A model generated the notes under the pieces. The model ran no database searches. It saw nothing but the letters and a program-made list of their open reading frames with translations, and was not told the DNA's origin. The translations under genes were made by a program, and so were the position numbers. This document shows positions 22,870-35,536 of a stretch of DNA of 64,000 nt, one piece after another. This DNA is from Adineta ricciae. Lineage: Eukaryota; Rotifera; Eurotatoria; Adinetida; Adinetidae. The stretch covers positions 1 through 64,000 of the forward strand of contig CAJNOJ010000241.1 in NCBI GenBank assembly GCA_905250025.1, written 5' to 3'. Within the stretch, counting starts at the first letter, position 1. The number at the start of each line of letters is the position of its first letter.

Positions 22870-23731
22870 CTATGTCGATTGATTCACAACGCTCGTGATA
22901 GCAACAATAAAAATGCCAATAAAAACGATGAAATAAAGCAAAGTTTCTATCGGAAATTTCATGTACTTTTGATAACTGTTTGTGTAACACATGATTTTAA
23001 TAGAATCAGAACCTCGATGTTGTTCTATCAACTGTGCAATAGCTGTTTGCGCATAATTTGAAATGGCTAAAATTTGATGATCCGTAATCTGGGTGTATAT
23101 CGGAATAGTAAAAAATCTATTAATGTATCCCGGCAACGCATTTTCAGATACTTTAATCATGTGCGAATGTAAAAGGTTTCCATTGATTCGAAACACATGC
23201 CAATTCCAAATAGTAAGACCAAGATAAACTACGGCTGAAACGACTGGAAATGCGACATACGCTTTCACATTCGAACTTAAACTTCCCAACACGAACGAAA
23301 CGACTACGACAGCGAATATAAGCAACCGATAGAGCAAAAGACGACCTCCTCTCATTCGTTTTTTTCCAGTTGTGTTATCAAATGATTCAAAGCACGTTAC
23401 AGCATGATTATATTGGGACGCGTCGNAATGCGACATACGCTTTCACATTCGAACTTAAACTTCCCAACACGAACGAAACGACTACGACAGCGAATATAAG
23501 CAACCGATAGAGCAAAAGACGACCTCCTCTCATTCGTTTTTTTCCAGTTGTGTTATCAAATGATTCAAAGCACGTTACAGCATGATTATATTGGGACGCG
23601 TATGTATTTCGAACCCAAGCTAATTTTCCAGTTGCTTGAGGTGTGCCAATAGTAACTTGAGCAGTGAGGGAGCGGCCCGCAGCAATACCCATGGATCCAT
23701 CACTGATTGTTGAAACACGATTATTCCACAT
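22870..23731 (-). CDS. Multi-pass membrane protein (A2 copy), disrupted by a contig-overlap join
   Basis: Same protein as 3581-4264. A single N at 23426 separates two copies of about 175 bp (23249-23422 and 23427-23600), the second a repeat of the first. Discounting that overlap, the span shrinks from 862 to 684 bp, exactly the length of the intact A1 gene. The break is therefore most likely an assembly artefact and not a mutation. Function unknown; three hydrophobic segments as in A1. Confidence 0.65.
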
Positions 23732-24939
23732 GAAAAGTTTTATCCTGAATTGATCACGTTAATATAAAGATCACAAATGGTCTTTTCTCCAGGAATCAAC
23801 TTGTAAAGGAACAGTAAAAATACTCCCAACATGAGATATTGTATCAGAAAGCATGGTGGCTATATTGACTAAAGATGAAGTTCTGTTATTTGCATGTCGA
23901 TAAATCTTAAATATCGTAAAAGAGTTACTTTGATCTTTAATCACAATAAAAGTAGGAAAAAATTAAGTACACTAGATTTACGTTTCGTCATCGAAGAATT
24001 TCAAGTTGGAATATATGTAATTTAATTTCTTTTTGTATTTTGTGATACTTACAATGCGCTGCGCATCTCATTCGAGTGATCGTAGTCAATGTGTGTCATG
24101 CTGTATAGCAAGAAAGACTGTAGAAATGGGAATTTCCAAGTGTATAAACCTCATCTATTCACAAATCATAGTTCATTTTTGTTGGACACACAATTACCTT
24201 GATTTTCTTATTTATTTACTACTGGTATCAACATCAGAGTGTTTCTGTGTTGCACGATGTTTTACATTATAGTAAGTGGGTCTATGGGCGTGTGTTGTTG
24301 CTTGAAAAATCTTTTATGGCCTGTATGAAGGGCACGAATTCGTTATCAATGTAATTCTTGTGATCAAGCAGCAAAAGGAAGTTCAACACACTCGAAAAAT
24401 TATTCAAACCGAAAGAGATCAATATTTTGAACTGACAAAGCGAATGGGTCTTCATCGATTCATCCATATATAGACCAAATAACATAGCGATTGAAAAATA
24501 ATTTGTTTTTTTTTCGTTACATTAGTTTCTGGATAAGACAATCAAGAGTGAAACCAATCATCTCCATGATTTATCCTCTCTGTTGAGAATCAAACACAAA
24601 ATAACGACCTGATCATAGCTCACCTGTACTCAGCGAAACTCGTTCAAAAATGATAAACAGGAAGAATTTAGTTTACTTTCTCTAATTCAGTAGTATAGTG
24701 ACAACCATGAGGGAGAAAATCTCATTTGAGATGTTTCGAAACATTCTGTCCGAGCGAAAGATCTTCGGAGTTTTCCTTGTGCAGGTGATTGTAAAAGAAA
24801 TTCAAAAAGTTAAAGTGTTAGCTTAGAATTGCAAAGCAACGCGTTGTGATACGATCGAAAATTATTTCTTTTCGTTTATTTCTGATTGATTTTTCTGATT
24901 TCTTGAAAAGACTTTATTGATAATAAATGAGAAAAAAGT
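23732..24939. other. A2 intergenic region
   Basis: Counterpart of 4265-5734, shorter by about 250 bp (missing parts corresponding to about 4985-5215 of A1). No confident gene. A plus-strand open stretch at 24033-24272 is probably a shadow. Confidence 0.4.
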
Positions 24940-27087
24940 TTAAGGATTTGATAAAAGACAAATATCATTCGGTGTTATTGCTTGACTGAAAATATAGAAT
25001 TCATCAATAGCACCGACAAATTGTCCCATTCCGATCGATCCTCTTTGACAAGAAGTTGCATTCGTCGGTGAGGAACCAAGAAAAACATAAGATCCAACGG
25101 GCGAACGTGTTGATAGTGATGCATTTGACATAATCAGAGTTCCATTTATATAGAAGTCGGTTCCACTTGATGGATCATATCTTTGAAGAAGATGAGTCCA
25201 TTGATTCAACGGAAANCCGATCGATCCTCCTTGACAAGAAGTTGCATTCGTCGGTGAGGAACCAAGAAAAACATAAGATCCAACGGGCGAACGTGTTGAT
25301 AGTGATGCATTTGACATAATCAGAGTTCCATTTATATAGAAGTCGGTTCCACTTGATGGATCATATCTTTGAAGAAGATGAGTCCATTGATTCAACGGAA
25401 ATGAATTTGAAATCATCATTGATGTGAGCTGATTTGATGAATCAATGAAATTCACAATCAATGAACCATTCAAAGAGAATCCCCACAAGGAAAAACAAAC
25501 ACCCAAACCTAAAAAACAACAATAAAAACAAATGAAAACCATTTGCGAAAAGATAAGAAATGTTCACCATCAGATTGAGTTGATGTGTGAAGAAATGTTA
25601 CACAAGCACCAGTGAAACTCAATGGTTTAATCCACATGGAGATTGTGAATGGAGAATTCAACATATTGAAAAAATTAACTCCTTCAATTGTCACATATGA
25701 CAATGAAGATGAGAATTGTATTCCTTGATTCACTCGTCCACTTGTTTGGATTCCATTTGAATTGGTGGCATTGATGCGGTTTGGTCCTGAATCAATCAAA
25801 GGTGAGAAGGATTCGAACTGGAAATAACAGAAAAGTCTCGCATTTAAGTAGATTTCACATGGACTTTTAACTCGATAACTTATTCCAAAATGATCAATAG
25901 AACCAGAATAATAAACAGTCGGTTGCGCATCCCCACCAATCTGACCACCTCCAATCGTAAATAATCCTGTTGTTCCAAGAAAATTATTACCTACAGTTCG
26001 ATTCCCGTCTAAGACACCATTCAAGTAAATCGGTTGTTGTTTTACTGTTGAATCGTACACAAATGTTACATGATACCATCGATTTATTGATAAATTTGTA
26101 GTGGCATGTGTCATCACCAAAAAATCCTATGCGAAGAAGTTTGAAACGAACATTGAGAAATAAACACTCATCTGTTGTTGATGATTGGCATTCACCTCCA
26201 AACTGAAGATCCTTAAAACTTGTGAGATCAGTGACATAAAACCACAAATCAATCGTAAAAGAATGGGAATCTAATGGAATGTGTGTTTGAGTTGAAAGAT
26301 ACTTTGAATTATTATATGTGAAATTAATAGCTGAACCAATCCATCCAGGTACGTAACTCAGTGTAAAATTTCCGTTCAGTGAATAATTCCCGACAGTATC
26401 GAATGTGTTATTATCAAATGTGTAAAATGCAAATGTTGATGTTCTTGATATTGTTGTATTTAAACATGAATATCCACAAGAGACATTTTTCGGTGCTGAA
26501 AATGGAAAAGATAAGTTTTATTATCCGGAAACGTCGTATCAGAGTAGATTCTCTGCTGGTGAAGAGAAACAGGTCGTTTACAGAAGCTGCTTTTGCGCAT
26601 ATGTTTATATTTTTAGAGAAAATAGCTTCAACTACACTCATACATAGACAACATTAGTTCTGATCTTATTGTTCTCAAGATCACTTCAAGTTGACCTACC
26701 TGGAGGTGAACATTGATTATTCGGTCCTAAACAGAAGATCAATGATGACAATGTCATCACAACAATCAACTGACCTTGATTTCTTCGATAACAGATCACA
26801 CTCGCTCGAACATCTCCAGATGATGTTATATTACCAGATTGACAATCGTCACTAAACATGAAACAAGTTCGATTGTTATGAAAATAAACAGCTGTTCGAC
26901 ATTGATCTTGATGAGCACATTGCCAAATACAAGATTGAATCGATGGGTCGGTTGGCAAAGTGATATTTGAAAGGAGAGCACAAGAAGAATTGGATTGATA
27001 GAGTGAAGATCGATGAACTTGGCTTATGATAATGGCATTGATTGGGCAGATAAGAAGAGAAATGATCAGAATTAAGTTCACTATCAT
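24940..27087 (-). pseudogene. Apple/LamG protein (A2 copy), frameshifted
   Basis: Exons 27087-26700, 26495-25568 and 25508-24940 use the same splice sites as A1, and the second intron is again 59 bp. The signal peptide and apple-like region are intact and well conserved. In exon 2, near 26110, two bases are missing relative to A1, which shifts the first LamG domain out of frame. In exon 3 a single N at 25216 joins two copies of a 186-bp stretch (25031-25215 and 25217-25402), a contig overlap that happens to stay in frame. The 48-codon Gly/Ala/Val insert of A1 is absent. The 2-bp deletion could be real decay or a consensus error. Confidence 0.7.
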
Positions 27088-29719
27088 ATGTGTTGCTTTG
27101 TTAACTGAAATAGAAGAGAAATAGAATGAAAAATAAGGTAAATGTAAAGGGGAGTAAGAATGTTTTTGAAAGAAACTGTGACATTTTCCAAACAAAAATC
27201 TTTTTTTATCACGGATTCTCTGTGCTAAAGGAAATAGGGAGAAAAGCTTGGGATTTTTGCCATTGATTTTCTTTTCTGTGAATTCTCTTATGTAGACAGA
27301 CACAAAACCCGTATTGACACATTTTTCTCAAAGAACAATACGCACTGTTGCTTATCTAAGAAAATCATAAGTTTAAATGAGAATAAGAAGGAAGGCATCA
27401 AATACTGAAAATAATTTACGTCAAAAGAGAGTGCGTTGATAGTCGTGTGTGCAACATCAATGAAATAATACTTATGTCAACGTTTATAGCTTTTACAGGG
27501 AGAATGAACAGCGTTTTTAAGTAAATCCGACAGTATTCAATATTGACTTTCAACCCCTTTATCAGTCCAACATTTTGTTTGGTTTCTGTTCAATATAATC
27601 TACAGATTCTTGTCAATTGAGCTTAGTTCCTTACGCTCACGCTCCTCACAACATTTTCTCGTAAGTAATTAGATCTCCCTGTGTGCATTTATCACTCTTT
27701 ATGAGACCTTTAAAGTCACAGATCGGACGAGGAACAAATAATGAACGTAAATGAATAAAAATAGTTGTCACACCCACTGAAATTTGTGTAAGAAATAATG
27801 ACAATGAAGCATTTAATGGATACAAACATTATATTGCGTTTGATCATGTCTACTTGGAAGAATGTTAAATAATGTTATTTGAGCAAACACACGGAAAGGT
27901 TTACCGACTAGAAAGTAGTGTGATATACAATCAGTATTGTGTTGCACAATTGGAGCTCTAGAGAGACTCTTCGTGTTAAGGGAGAAGCACGCTTCTAGAA
28001 ATCGTTATTTGATCGAGTTCAAGATATGTTTTAGAAAAAGAAGCGTACGGTCTTATGTCAATCTTTACCTATTTTATTTTCACTAACGGACATCTTATTG
28101 AAATGTCAATATAACTACGAAATAATGTTAAAAATGTCTTCATTTGTTCGTCTCGAGAACGACATAATTGCTAAAAGGAAATGATAAACTGGAAATCGAA
28201 CGAATTGCATACAATTTCATTCGTCTATGTGTCCCGTACTTGATAATTCTTTATATTACAAACCAAAGGAACTAAAGTTTTTTCATGTATAACCTTTCCA
28301 TTTCACTCATAAACAAGGATGTCGATTATAAAAATTCTAGTCGCATTACTGATATCTCAAAACGATCGAGAATTTTGTCCATGGAAATGCTGTGAGGTGT
28401 ACAAAATCAACAGCTGATCGTATTTGAAGTTGATCTTGGTTACCGAGCGAAGAATTCGATCTTTGTTCATTAACATTATAACATTCCTCGAAATGAGAAA
28501 ACACGTTCTCAGAAGAACAAATAACTACAATTTGTATAGAAATCATCAGCTTATAGGATGAACAATCCATTATTTCATAACGAGATTTCATGAATTTTCA
28601 ATTATCGACTCTCTTCTCGAGAGAATATTCTCACTACTTTATGTGGATGAGCAATTACAAAGGCACAGATTGCGATAAGAACTTCAGATACTTTCTACAA
28701 GTAATTTACAAATGTGTTCAATAATTAAAGAAAACATTTTCATACAATTCGAATGCCATTTCCTTAAATAACACATTACTTTTTTTTTTTTTTAAATTTC
28801 TATAAAACTGAGTCTTCTTCACCGTTTATATCGATTATTTCGTATTTGACAAAGAACACATTTCTGATTGATTCCTCTTACATTTTTCAATCCGAGTGAT
28901 GCAGAAAGATTTGTTGATAAATGATCTTTGATCCGTAGAACATTTTAATAATATTTTGATAGTCGTGAGGAAAACTATTGTAGCGTTTCTGTATTGACAC
29001 AATCGAACGTGTAAGAAGAAATAGTCTCGGCAGTGACAATCTCAAAAAAGAAATGCTGAGCACCTTTGAATATTCATAAATTAATATAACTTTGTTATCG
29101 TTCGTATTAATCGGAAATTACAATCAGAAGATTGAAGATATTTCTGTTTTTGAATCAAGAAACTCGTCATATTAGATATCTGAAGAAAAGAGACCCAGAT
29201 GGTAATTACGTTCTCATATGAGTAAAAACATAGAATAGAATCTCACTTTGTGTACATTCTGTTACATTTGACTTTCATCAACATTTCTCAGGGGTTATCT
29301 AATATCTTAAAGAGAATCTAGTTTTGATTAACATTAAACAAAGTAAAATGAATACTGTAATCATACATCGTCTAGTATAATCACGAATGTCAATAACGAC
29401 GAGTTTATTGAAGGACGCAAAAAAAGTGTTATAGATAATGGATGAAATTTTTATTTGCATTAACTTTTACTATAACTGTCCATAGATACGAAAAGAGATG
29501 CCTGCCTTTCAGATTTCTGCCTCGAAAGCATTTCTTTTCTTCGTTCATTTGTAGCAACTTCCCACATTATAATGGAATTCTTTATTCTCCGTATAAAGGT
29601 ACCGCGTTTGTTTTCAACAAAACTACCTACAAAAGTAACGAAGAGTCTTCGTATTTTGATAGTTTCACAAATATATTGAAGTTCTTCAACGTAATTCGTT
29701 TTTCTTTTCTCGTCCTTTC
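27088..29719. other. A2 long intergenic stretch
   Basis: Counterpart of 7866-10489. Carries about 50 bp near 27915-27965 not found in A1, flanked by CTAGAAAG and CTAGAGAG, and about 90 bp near 28640-28730 not found in A1. A roughly 300-bp piece of A1 (about 9965-10130) is reduced here. No gene seen. Confidence 0.45.
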
Positions 29720-30230
29720 ATAGCACAAAAAAATTGTACCTCTCGTCTCTCTATAACAAGCTGTTCAATCAGATTGGAGGAATAGTTTGGCGTGGTGTTT
29801 GAGTTCTCCCACAGAAGCGATGAATGTGCCAATGGAAAATCAATTCAATCACACTCGTACTTTCAAGATGAAAATGAAATCGTTCTTCTGTCTGGTAGTT
29901 ATTTCAAAGTTGTGAGTAAATGAAAAGCCGAAAAAGATGTTTATATGGTCCATTTAAGAGAACAGAGTCCACCTTATGAAACACTTACTTCATCCTTGGA
30001 TGAACTGTTACCTTCAATGAACAACTTATCAATTTCAGTAGAAAGGAAATCTGATTCGAATGAAGAAACGAAACGAAGTGAATCATCCTGATCTGGTGGT
30101 ATCTTACGGCGACATCGGAGATGTGCGCTGCAACCCGGATCACTACTCAAAAGCATTGCCGCCAGATTACCCTGAATTCGTAAAATTCAAAGGAAATCTG
30201 GAACGTGTACATAGAGAATTGTAATTTGGA
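29720..30230 (+). pseudogene. ART/TPR relic 1 (A2)
   Basis: Counterpart by position of relic 1 in A1, with the same decayed start and ART catalytic end (ENEIVLLSGSYF). From about 29884 to 30180 its sequence follows relic 2 of A1 (15013-15310), including the premature TGA, and not its positional partner. It then returns to relic 1-like sequence. Confidence 0.7.
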
Positions 30231-31751
30231 ATTTTTTGTCACGCTGTAGAAAAGAGAAAACTCTGCGCATCTTGATGAGAACACAATTGGATATGTTTAT
30301 TCACATACACACAATAAACAATACACGTCTGCTTGGAGGGATGACGTTTTTTTAATTGCGTAACAGTATAACTAAGAAGGACATCTTGAAATTGACCCGA
30401 AGAATAGTCGTTGATTAAAGTGTCAGAAGTAATGCATTTATAGTGAATAAAAGAGAATAGTTTGAAGCGATTCTGTGAGAGTGTATGAATATCATTTTGA
30501 TTATTTGTTGATATATAAGCTTAACAATTATGATAGATATACCATAATTCTAAAGCGTTCACGCATAAAGATATGTTCCTGAAAATATTGTTCTTAAAAT
30601 GATACCATCGACTAGACTCGCACGTTTTGATTATGTGAAGTTCTCGTATAATTTTGATTTATATGTATACCATAAACAGGTAATTTCAACTTATCTGTGG
30701 CGCTTGATGTTTTGGGTTTATTCTCTTGACTGAAACGATGCGATCATATAGGCAAAGACAGTTTATAGTTATATCTGTTTATCTATGTCAATACCATCAA
30801 TGTTCGATGACTAATCAGTAAGCGACTAATCGGATGATGTGATCTGGCTTCGAATTAGCGAATGTTTTGGTTTTGTAGTTGCAGAACACGAAGTAGGACA
30901 ACAGTTGCAACAAACCTTGAATACTGTGTGTAACATCAAGTGGTTGGGAATGACGCACCGAAAAGACGCGGATGGTCGAATGCAAGACAGACGTTTGGCA
31001 ATAGATTCTAAAAAATACTCTATTAGAACAATGAAGAAGTTGAAACACATTTAGGTGGTGCTTATTTCTTTATACATCAATCAAATTCCTGTGTAAATTA
31101 TATTGATCAAACAGATGAGTTATCAACTACATTTCCTGTTTAATCCAACAATAATGAAATGTTGAGTTTCCTGTCTTCTTTGAACGATTAAACAAAACTT
31201 CAAATAGATTCATCGAGAAACTATCTAAAACACGAGTATCATTAGTCGACCAATCCGATACTGATTCCGTCAGAATACAGCGTATCTAAAAGTAGATCTT
31301 ATAAGATCTACAGCAGTTGATTGAAGCTTTCCAGAAACTCGAAAGGATTGTGCAGAATATTTCGAATCTTTGTCAGATTTGTGGATTTAGAGTAGTCAAG
31401 AATCGATCGGTCCGATTTAATGAAAAAAGGTTCAAGTACAGCATAATATTTAGGTTTGAATTAAAATCTTTGATAAGCACGAACCATTTTGTAGTTGCAC
31501 TTATCGATGAAATGTCATTTTGTCAGAATCCTTCTTTGTTTTCTCGGTACTTTTACGGAGCAAAAAAATCGATGAGCTGGTTGATAAAAAACAGAATGAA
31601 AATCAATATTTTGCATGAGAAAAGTCAGACAGATGGATATGATTTGCTTTTTTTCTTCTGCTAAATCATCATTTCAAAAGAAATATAAATCAAGGACATA
31701 CATATAAATCGAGTCAAATTCGTTAATAAATGTGTATTCAATACTAAAAAA
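30231..31751. other. A2 region with unidentified open fragments
   Basis: Open stretches 30839-31054 and 31317-31664 (+) match pieces of A1. The second (115 codons; LIEAFQKLERIVQNISNLCQ) is uninterrupted here but broken in A1. Family unknown; could be exons of a gene that decayed in A1. About 140 bp at 30465-30600 are missing from A1. Confidence 0.4.
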
Positions 31752-32756
31752 ATGAAACTTTTCTTATATTTCATCTTCTTACATTCGTTGGGAGAATGTA
31801 TTCAACCATATTTTCCCCGCCAAGTGACTTTTCTCGCACGCGAAAACTACGATGGCAAGAAGAATCTCTTTGCAATCGACGAAATAAATCAACGAGCATA
31901 TCAAAGTTGGGGAAAGAAATCATTCGATGAAAGGCGAGCTTATGCTATGAAAGATATGCCATATATGTTTCCTGATCCTTCTCAATCGAAATACTATGTT
32001 CAATTGTCTTACTTTACACCACCACCTCCACCTGGTTGTCATTATGGAATATATGCTCTAGATGGACTTGGATTTTCATTTAATGTATTTCCTGATCATT
32101 GGCAAAAACATTTGGATTCATTTGAAATACTAAATTATGTTCATTTTACGTCTAAAATGATTCATTCAAATCAATCGAAAGAAAACGAAGATTATTGGTA
32201 TTCTGATGAAAAATGTCGATTAAGCAGTGGAGAAATGGTTCCATGCCAAGAAATTTATTTTAGAAGAGGTACGGAAATACCTTTACGAACAACTCGTGTT
32301 GATTATAACATAGTGGCTTTGGTACAGAAAACAACAGCATATGAAATTTTATCAATCGGAGAGCCAGATGAAAAATATTTTGATTCAATTCCAAAAAATT
32401 GGACTGAATCATGCGAAGATGCTAAATTTGATATTTGGTATAATCCGAACTCCTCATATTTATATCCAGGCCAAACGGTACAAGTTCAAGTTTGGCTTCG
32501 AACTGCTCCACATAAAGTTAATGGAAATGATACGCTGCGTATTCAGTGGACAGCGTATGATGATGATAAATATATTACATTGACACCAAAAGAATTAGTT
32601 TTTAATGGAGAAAATTTCTCGGAAAAACAAACTTTAACAATAAAACGTCATGAGGGTCAAACAGAAACAACATTTTATCCAATTTTTCACGGTGGAGGTC
32701 TTGAACCTGCTTTTACAGAGAACTATTCTTTTACGCTTTTAAATGAACTTGGATAA
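31752..32756 (+). CDS. Secreted protein of unknown function (A2 copy, 334 aa)
   Basis: Same layout as 12542-13546: signal peptide, aromatic/proline-rich N-terminal part, C-terminal beta-sandwich-like region. The first about 225 residues are identical to A1. The stretch after ESCEDAKF differs sharply (DIWYNPNSS against GISYDGNSS) and the remaining C-terminus differs at several residues. Frame and length are kept in both copies, which argues for a functional protein. Confidence 0.75.
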   Translation: MKLFLYFIFLHSLGECIQPYFPRQVTFLARENYDGKKNLFAIDEINQRAYQSWGKKSFDERRAYAMKDMPYMFPDPSQSKYYVQLSYFTPPPPPGCHYGIYALDGLGFSFNVFPDHWQKHLDSFEILNYVHFTSKMIHSNQSKENEDYWYSDEKCRLSSGEMVPCQEIYFRRGTEIPLRTTRVDYNIVALVQKTTAYEILSIGEPDEKYFDSIPKNWTESCEDAKFDIWYNPNSSYLYPGQTVQVQVWLRTAPHKVNGNDTLRIQWTAYDDDKYITLTPKELVFNGENFSEKQTLTIKRHEGQTETTFYPIFHGGGLEPAFTENYSFTLLNELG

Positions 32757-32943
32757 GGAGAAATTTGATAGAACGAGAAATAAAAGATTTTCCGTCTTTC
32801 TAAAGACCAATCAGCGTTGATATAATTTTATTTGCTTGTTGCACTCTTTACTTTGGAAAAGTATATTTAGAAGAAAAATCGCTATTTATTACTATTGTTC
32901 ATCATTAGACAATTATTTGTATTCATTGAAGTCGACACTTCCA

Positions 32944-33345
32944 CTACAGTCCGTAACTGCAAACATTCGGAGCTGTTATCGACTCTATGTTAATATCTGG
33001 AGAGAATGTCAATGGTTCAAATATTAGTTTAAATTGCGCATAGCTTTCATCTGTATCATCTTGTAAAAGTGAATTTGAAGATGGAGTAAATTGATCGAAT
33101 GTATAGTTGTTTATACAAATAACCATATGTATCGATAGTCCTTGTATTTACAACATTGGAAAGATCATCTGCATTAACATATATTTGAGTAGCTTCATAA
33201 TCCTGTTGCGATAACACTATACAATAACTAGTATGAGCGCTCCACGAAGTACTTGAAATCTAACCACTATCATTCAATAAAGTATCGGTTCTGTTAACGT
33301 CTTGGATATAGATAATGCCCATATTAGTCGTAGTGTACAATCATT
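32944..33345 (-). pseudogene. Unidentified gene relic
   Basis: On the minus strand the sequence reads as protein in pieces: GIIYIQDVNRTDTLL then a stop, then YCIVLSQQDYEATQIYVN, then after a frameshift YTFDQFTPSSNSLLQDDTD ending with a stop. A1 keeps only the downstream part (13740-13980) with further damage. The family is unknown. Confidence 0.5.
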
Positions 33346-34143
33346 ATGTGAAACTCTAGTTGAGTTATTACCGTGAATGCTCGAAACACTTAGTGAAAAA
33401 TGTACATACAACAATATTGTCGCTGGAAAACATCTTCAAAATGTATAGTTGATATTATGTTTGATCTTGACTATTCTTTCGCAGATTACAACAAAAAATC
33501 AAACTTAAGATTTCTTCTTTGACAGGTCTTATCTTGTGCCTTCGAGTTTCTTTAGTTTACACGAAATGTACTGTTGAGACAATTTTCGATCCTTTAAGTT
33601 TAACTAAATGGATAAATTGAAAATACAAGAAAAGCATTCAAAAAGTCAAACTGGAACGATGAAACTATCTGTATGATCTTGCGAACAATAATACAAATAT
33701 TTGCAATAAAAAGTGAGCTCAGTCTCGGACAAAAGGAATGTTTATAATCACACGCAGAGACAAATCGATTAGAATCGCTTTTTCTGTCAATTATTTCATT
33801 TGTTTCTTCAATTGATGTCGATCTATATTGTTCTATCCTTGAAGTTTCCATTGTCTGTATGAAAACTAAAGTTAAAACAAAGTGACTTTTGTCAAAATAC
33901 ATGACAAGATGATACAATACTGATTTCGCTTCAATGTAATCAGTTCTCATGAATTTTTTTTTCTTATCATTAAATCAAATCTGTGACATCAATTTCATTC
34001 ATACTTTTTCAGATCAATCGGAGAATTCAATAAGATTTAATTAAAATTTTCAGTGTTAACATTGTTTTCATTATTAGTTAACGCTGTTCATGTTATTTTC
34101 CAGATAGAACGTTCTTTTCTTATATTTATTTCTTCTTCATTTC
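33346..34143. other. A2 region with a conserved short open stretch
   Basis: A minus-strand open frame at 33600-33950 (116 codons) partly matches 14334-14543. Upstream and downstream frames are not preserved between copies. No function can be given. Confidence 0.35.
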
Positions 34144-34456
34144 ATGGCACAAAGAATTGTACCTCAACAAACTCTCACACCAATCAAAGGTTATAAACAA
34201 TCTTCTCTGGTCACTCTCAAAGAAGCTGTTCAACCAGTGAAATCGTTCTTCTATCTGGTAGTTATTTCAAAGTTGTGGGTAAACAGAAAGCCGAAAAAGA
34301 TGTTTATATGGTCTATTTAAGAGAACAGAGTCCACCTTATGGCGACATCGGAGATCTGCGCTGCAACCTAGGTCACTACTCAAAAGCATTGCCGCCAGAT
34401 TACTCTGAAATCGTAAAATTTAAAGGAAATCTTGAACGTATACGAAGAAAATTGTA
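34144..34456 (+). pseudogene. ART/TPR relic 2 (A2), shortest version
   Basis: N-terminus MAQRIVPQQTLTP followed by LVTLKEAVQPV, then the ART end (YFKVVG, YLREQSPPYG) joined directly to the TPR helix pair (YGDIGDLRCNLGHYSKAL). It lacks the Ser-rich linker of the other relics through a roughly 130-bp deletion between two CTTATG/TATGGC-like junctions, which puts the ART end and TPR in one frame. Still lacks most of the ART domain. Confidence 0.65.
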
Positions 34457-35536
34457 ACTTGTAATTGTTTGTCACACTGTGATATAAAGATAAAGTCAAT
34501 GAATAAATAGGAGTATGAGGTTAGGTACAGAGGAAGACTCGGTTTATCTTGAAAACTACAGAGTGGGATGCGAGCACAGACGTTGATATAGCAAGTAACA
34601 CACAGCTAAATCGATAGAGTAGAAAGTTGTATTGCGGATGAGTCAGCAAAGCTAGGAAAGTGTGTTGAAACTGAGCAGAAAAATAGCCGTTTAGTTTACA
34701 AATCCAATCTGATTGAAATCAATGAATTTGTCAATATCGTGTTTTAAATTCGATGGTATTTATTTTGCATCATTTTGAAAGAAACACAATTCATCGTCTC
34801 ACGTTTTTCAATAATCTCATGCAATTTAAAAAAACTGTCTATTTTTTTCTTTCTCTACTTACATTTGAGATCTCATTTACAATAATAAATACTGAATAAA
34901 ATTCGGATAAGGTAGATATTTATGACCAATGACTTTCAACTGATTTGGAAGGTTCGATTTCAAGAACCAATATCAACTGATCATTGAGAATATCTATCAA
35001 TACTCATAAATGGTGATTTTCATTCAAATATTCTGTAACTGACAAAATATGTTCTAATTGAACATTTTGTACATGTGGAAAACCGTTTGGCTATAATCAA
35101 AAAGACAGAAAATTAGTTTATCCTGCGTCTGGTGTTTACATAGGTTATTCTTGGTAAATAGACAAAACACACAAATCGATAGAAATATTGACATTCGATC
35201 ATTTGTTCTTCTCGATAATTTCAACTGAGTGGAATTCAAACATCGCGATTGTTCGTTTTATTTTCTTTTAGCCTGCGTAACAGTTTTTCAGTTGGTTTAC
35301 GCAGTACAATACAACAAATTTAGTTGCAGCATCTGATGCACAATAATGTCCATTCACTTTGAACTAAAACTATTACCTGTCTGTTGTTTCGATAGCAGTT
35401 GATAATGAATTTTGCAGAAAATCCTCTTGGTTTCAATCGTTGAAATTTCATCAAATAACGATCAACAAGATGTTTTTTTTTACCTTTTACTTGTGAACAC
35501 TTATTCGAAAATTCTCTCTCGAAATAGAAACCCAAT
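34457..35536. other. A2 intergenic
   Basis: Counterpart of 15356-16281 with two extra segments (about 34940-35010 and 35245-35310). No gene seen. Confidence 0.45.

Noticed and set aside
24940-25542. Apparent tandem duplication within the LamG domain
   Set aside because: The repeated 186 bp flank a single N and reflect unmerged contig ends, not a biological repeat.
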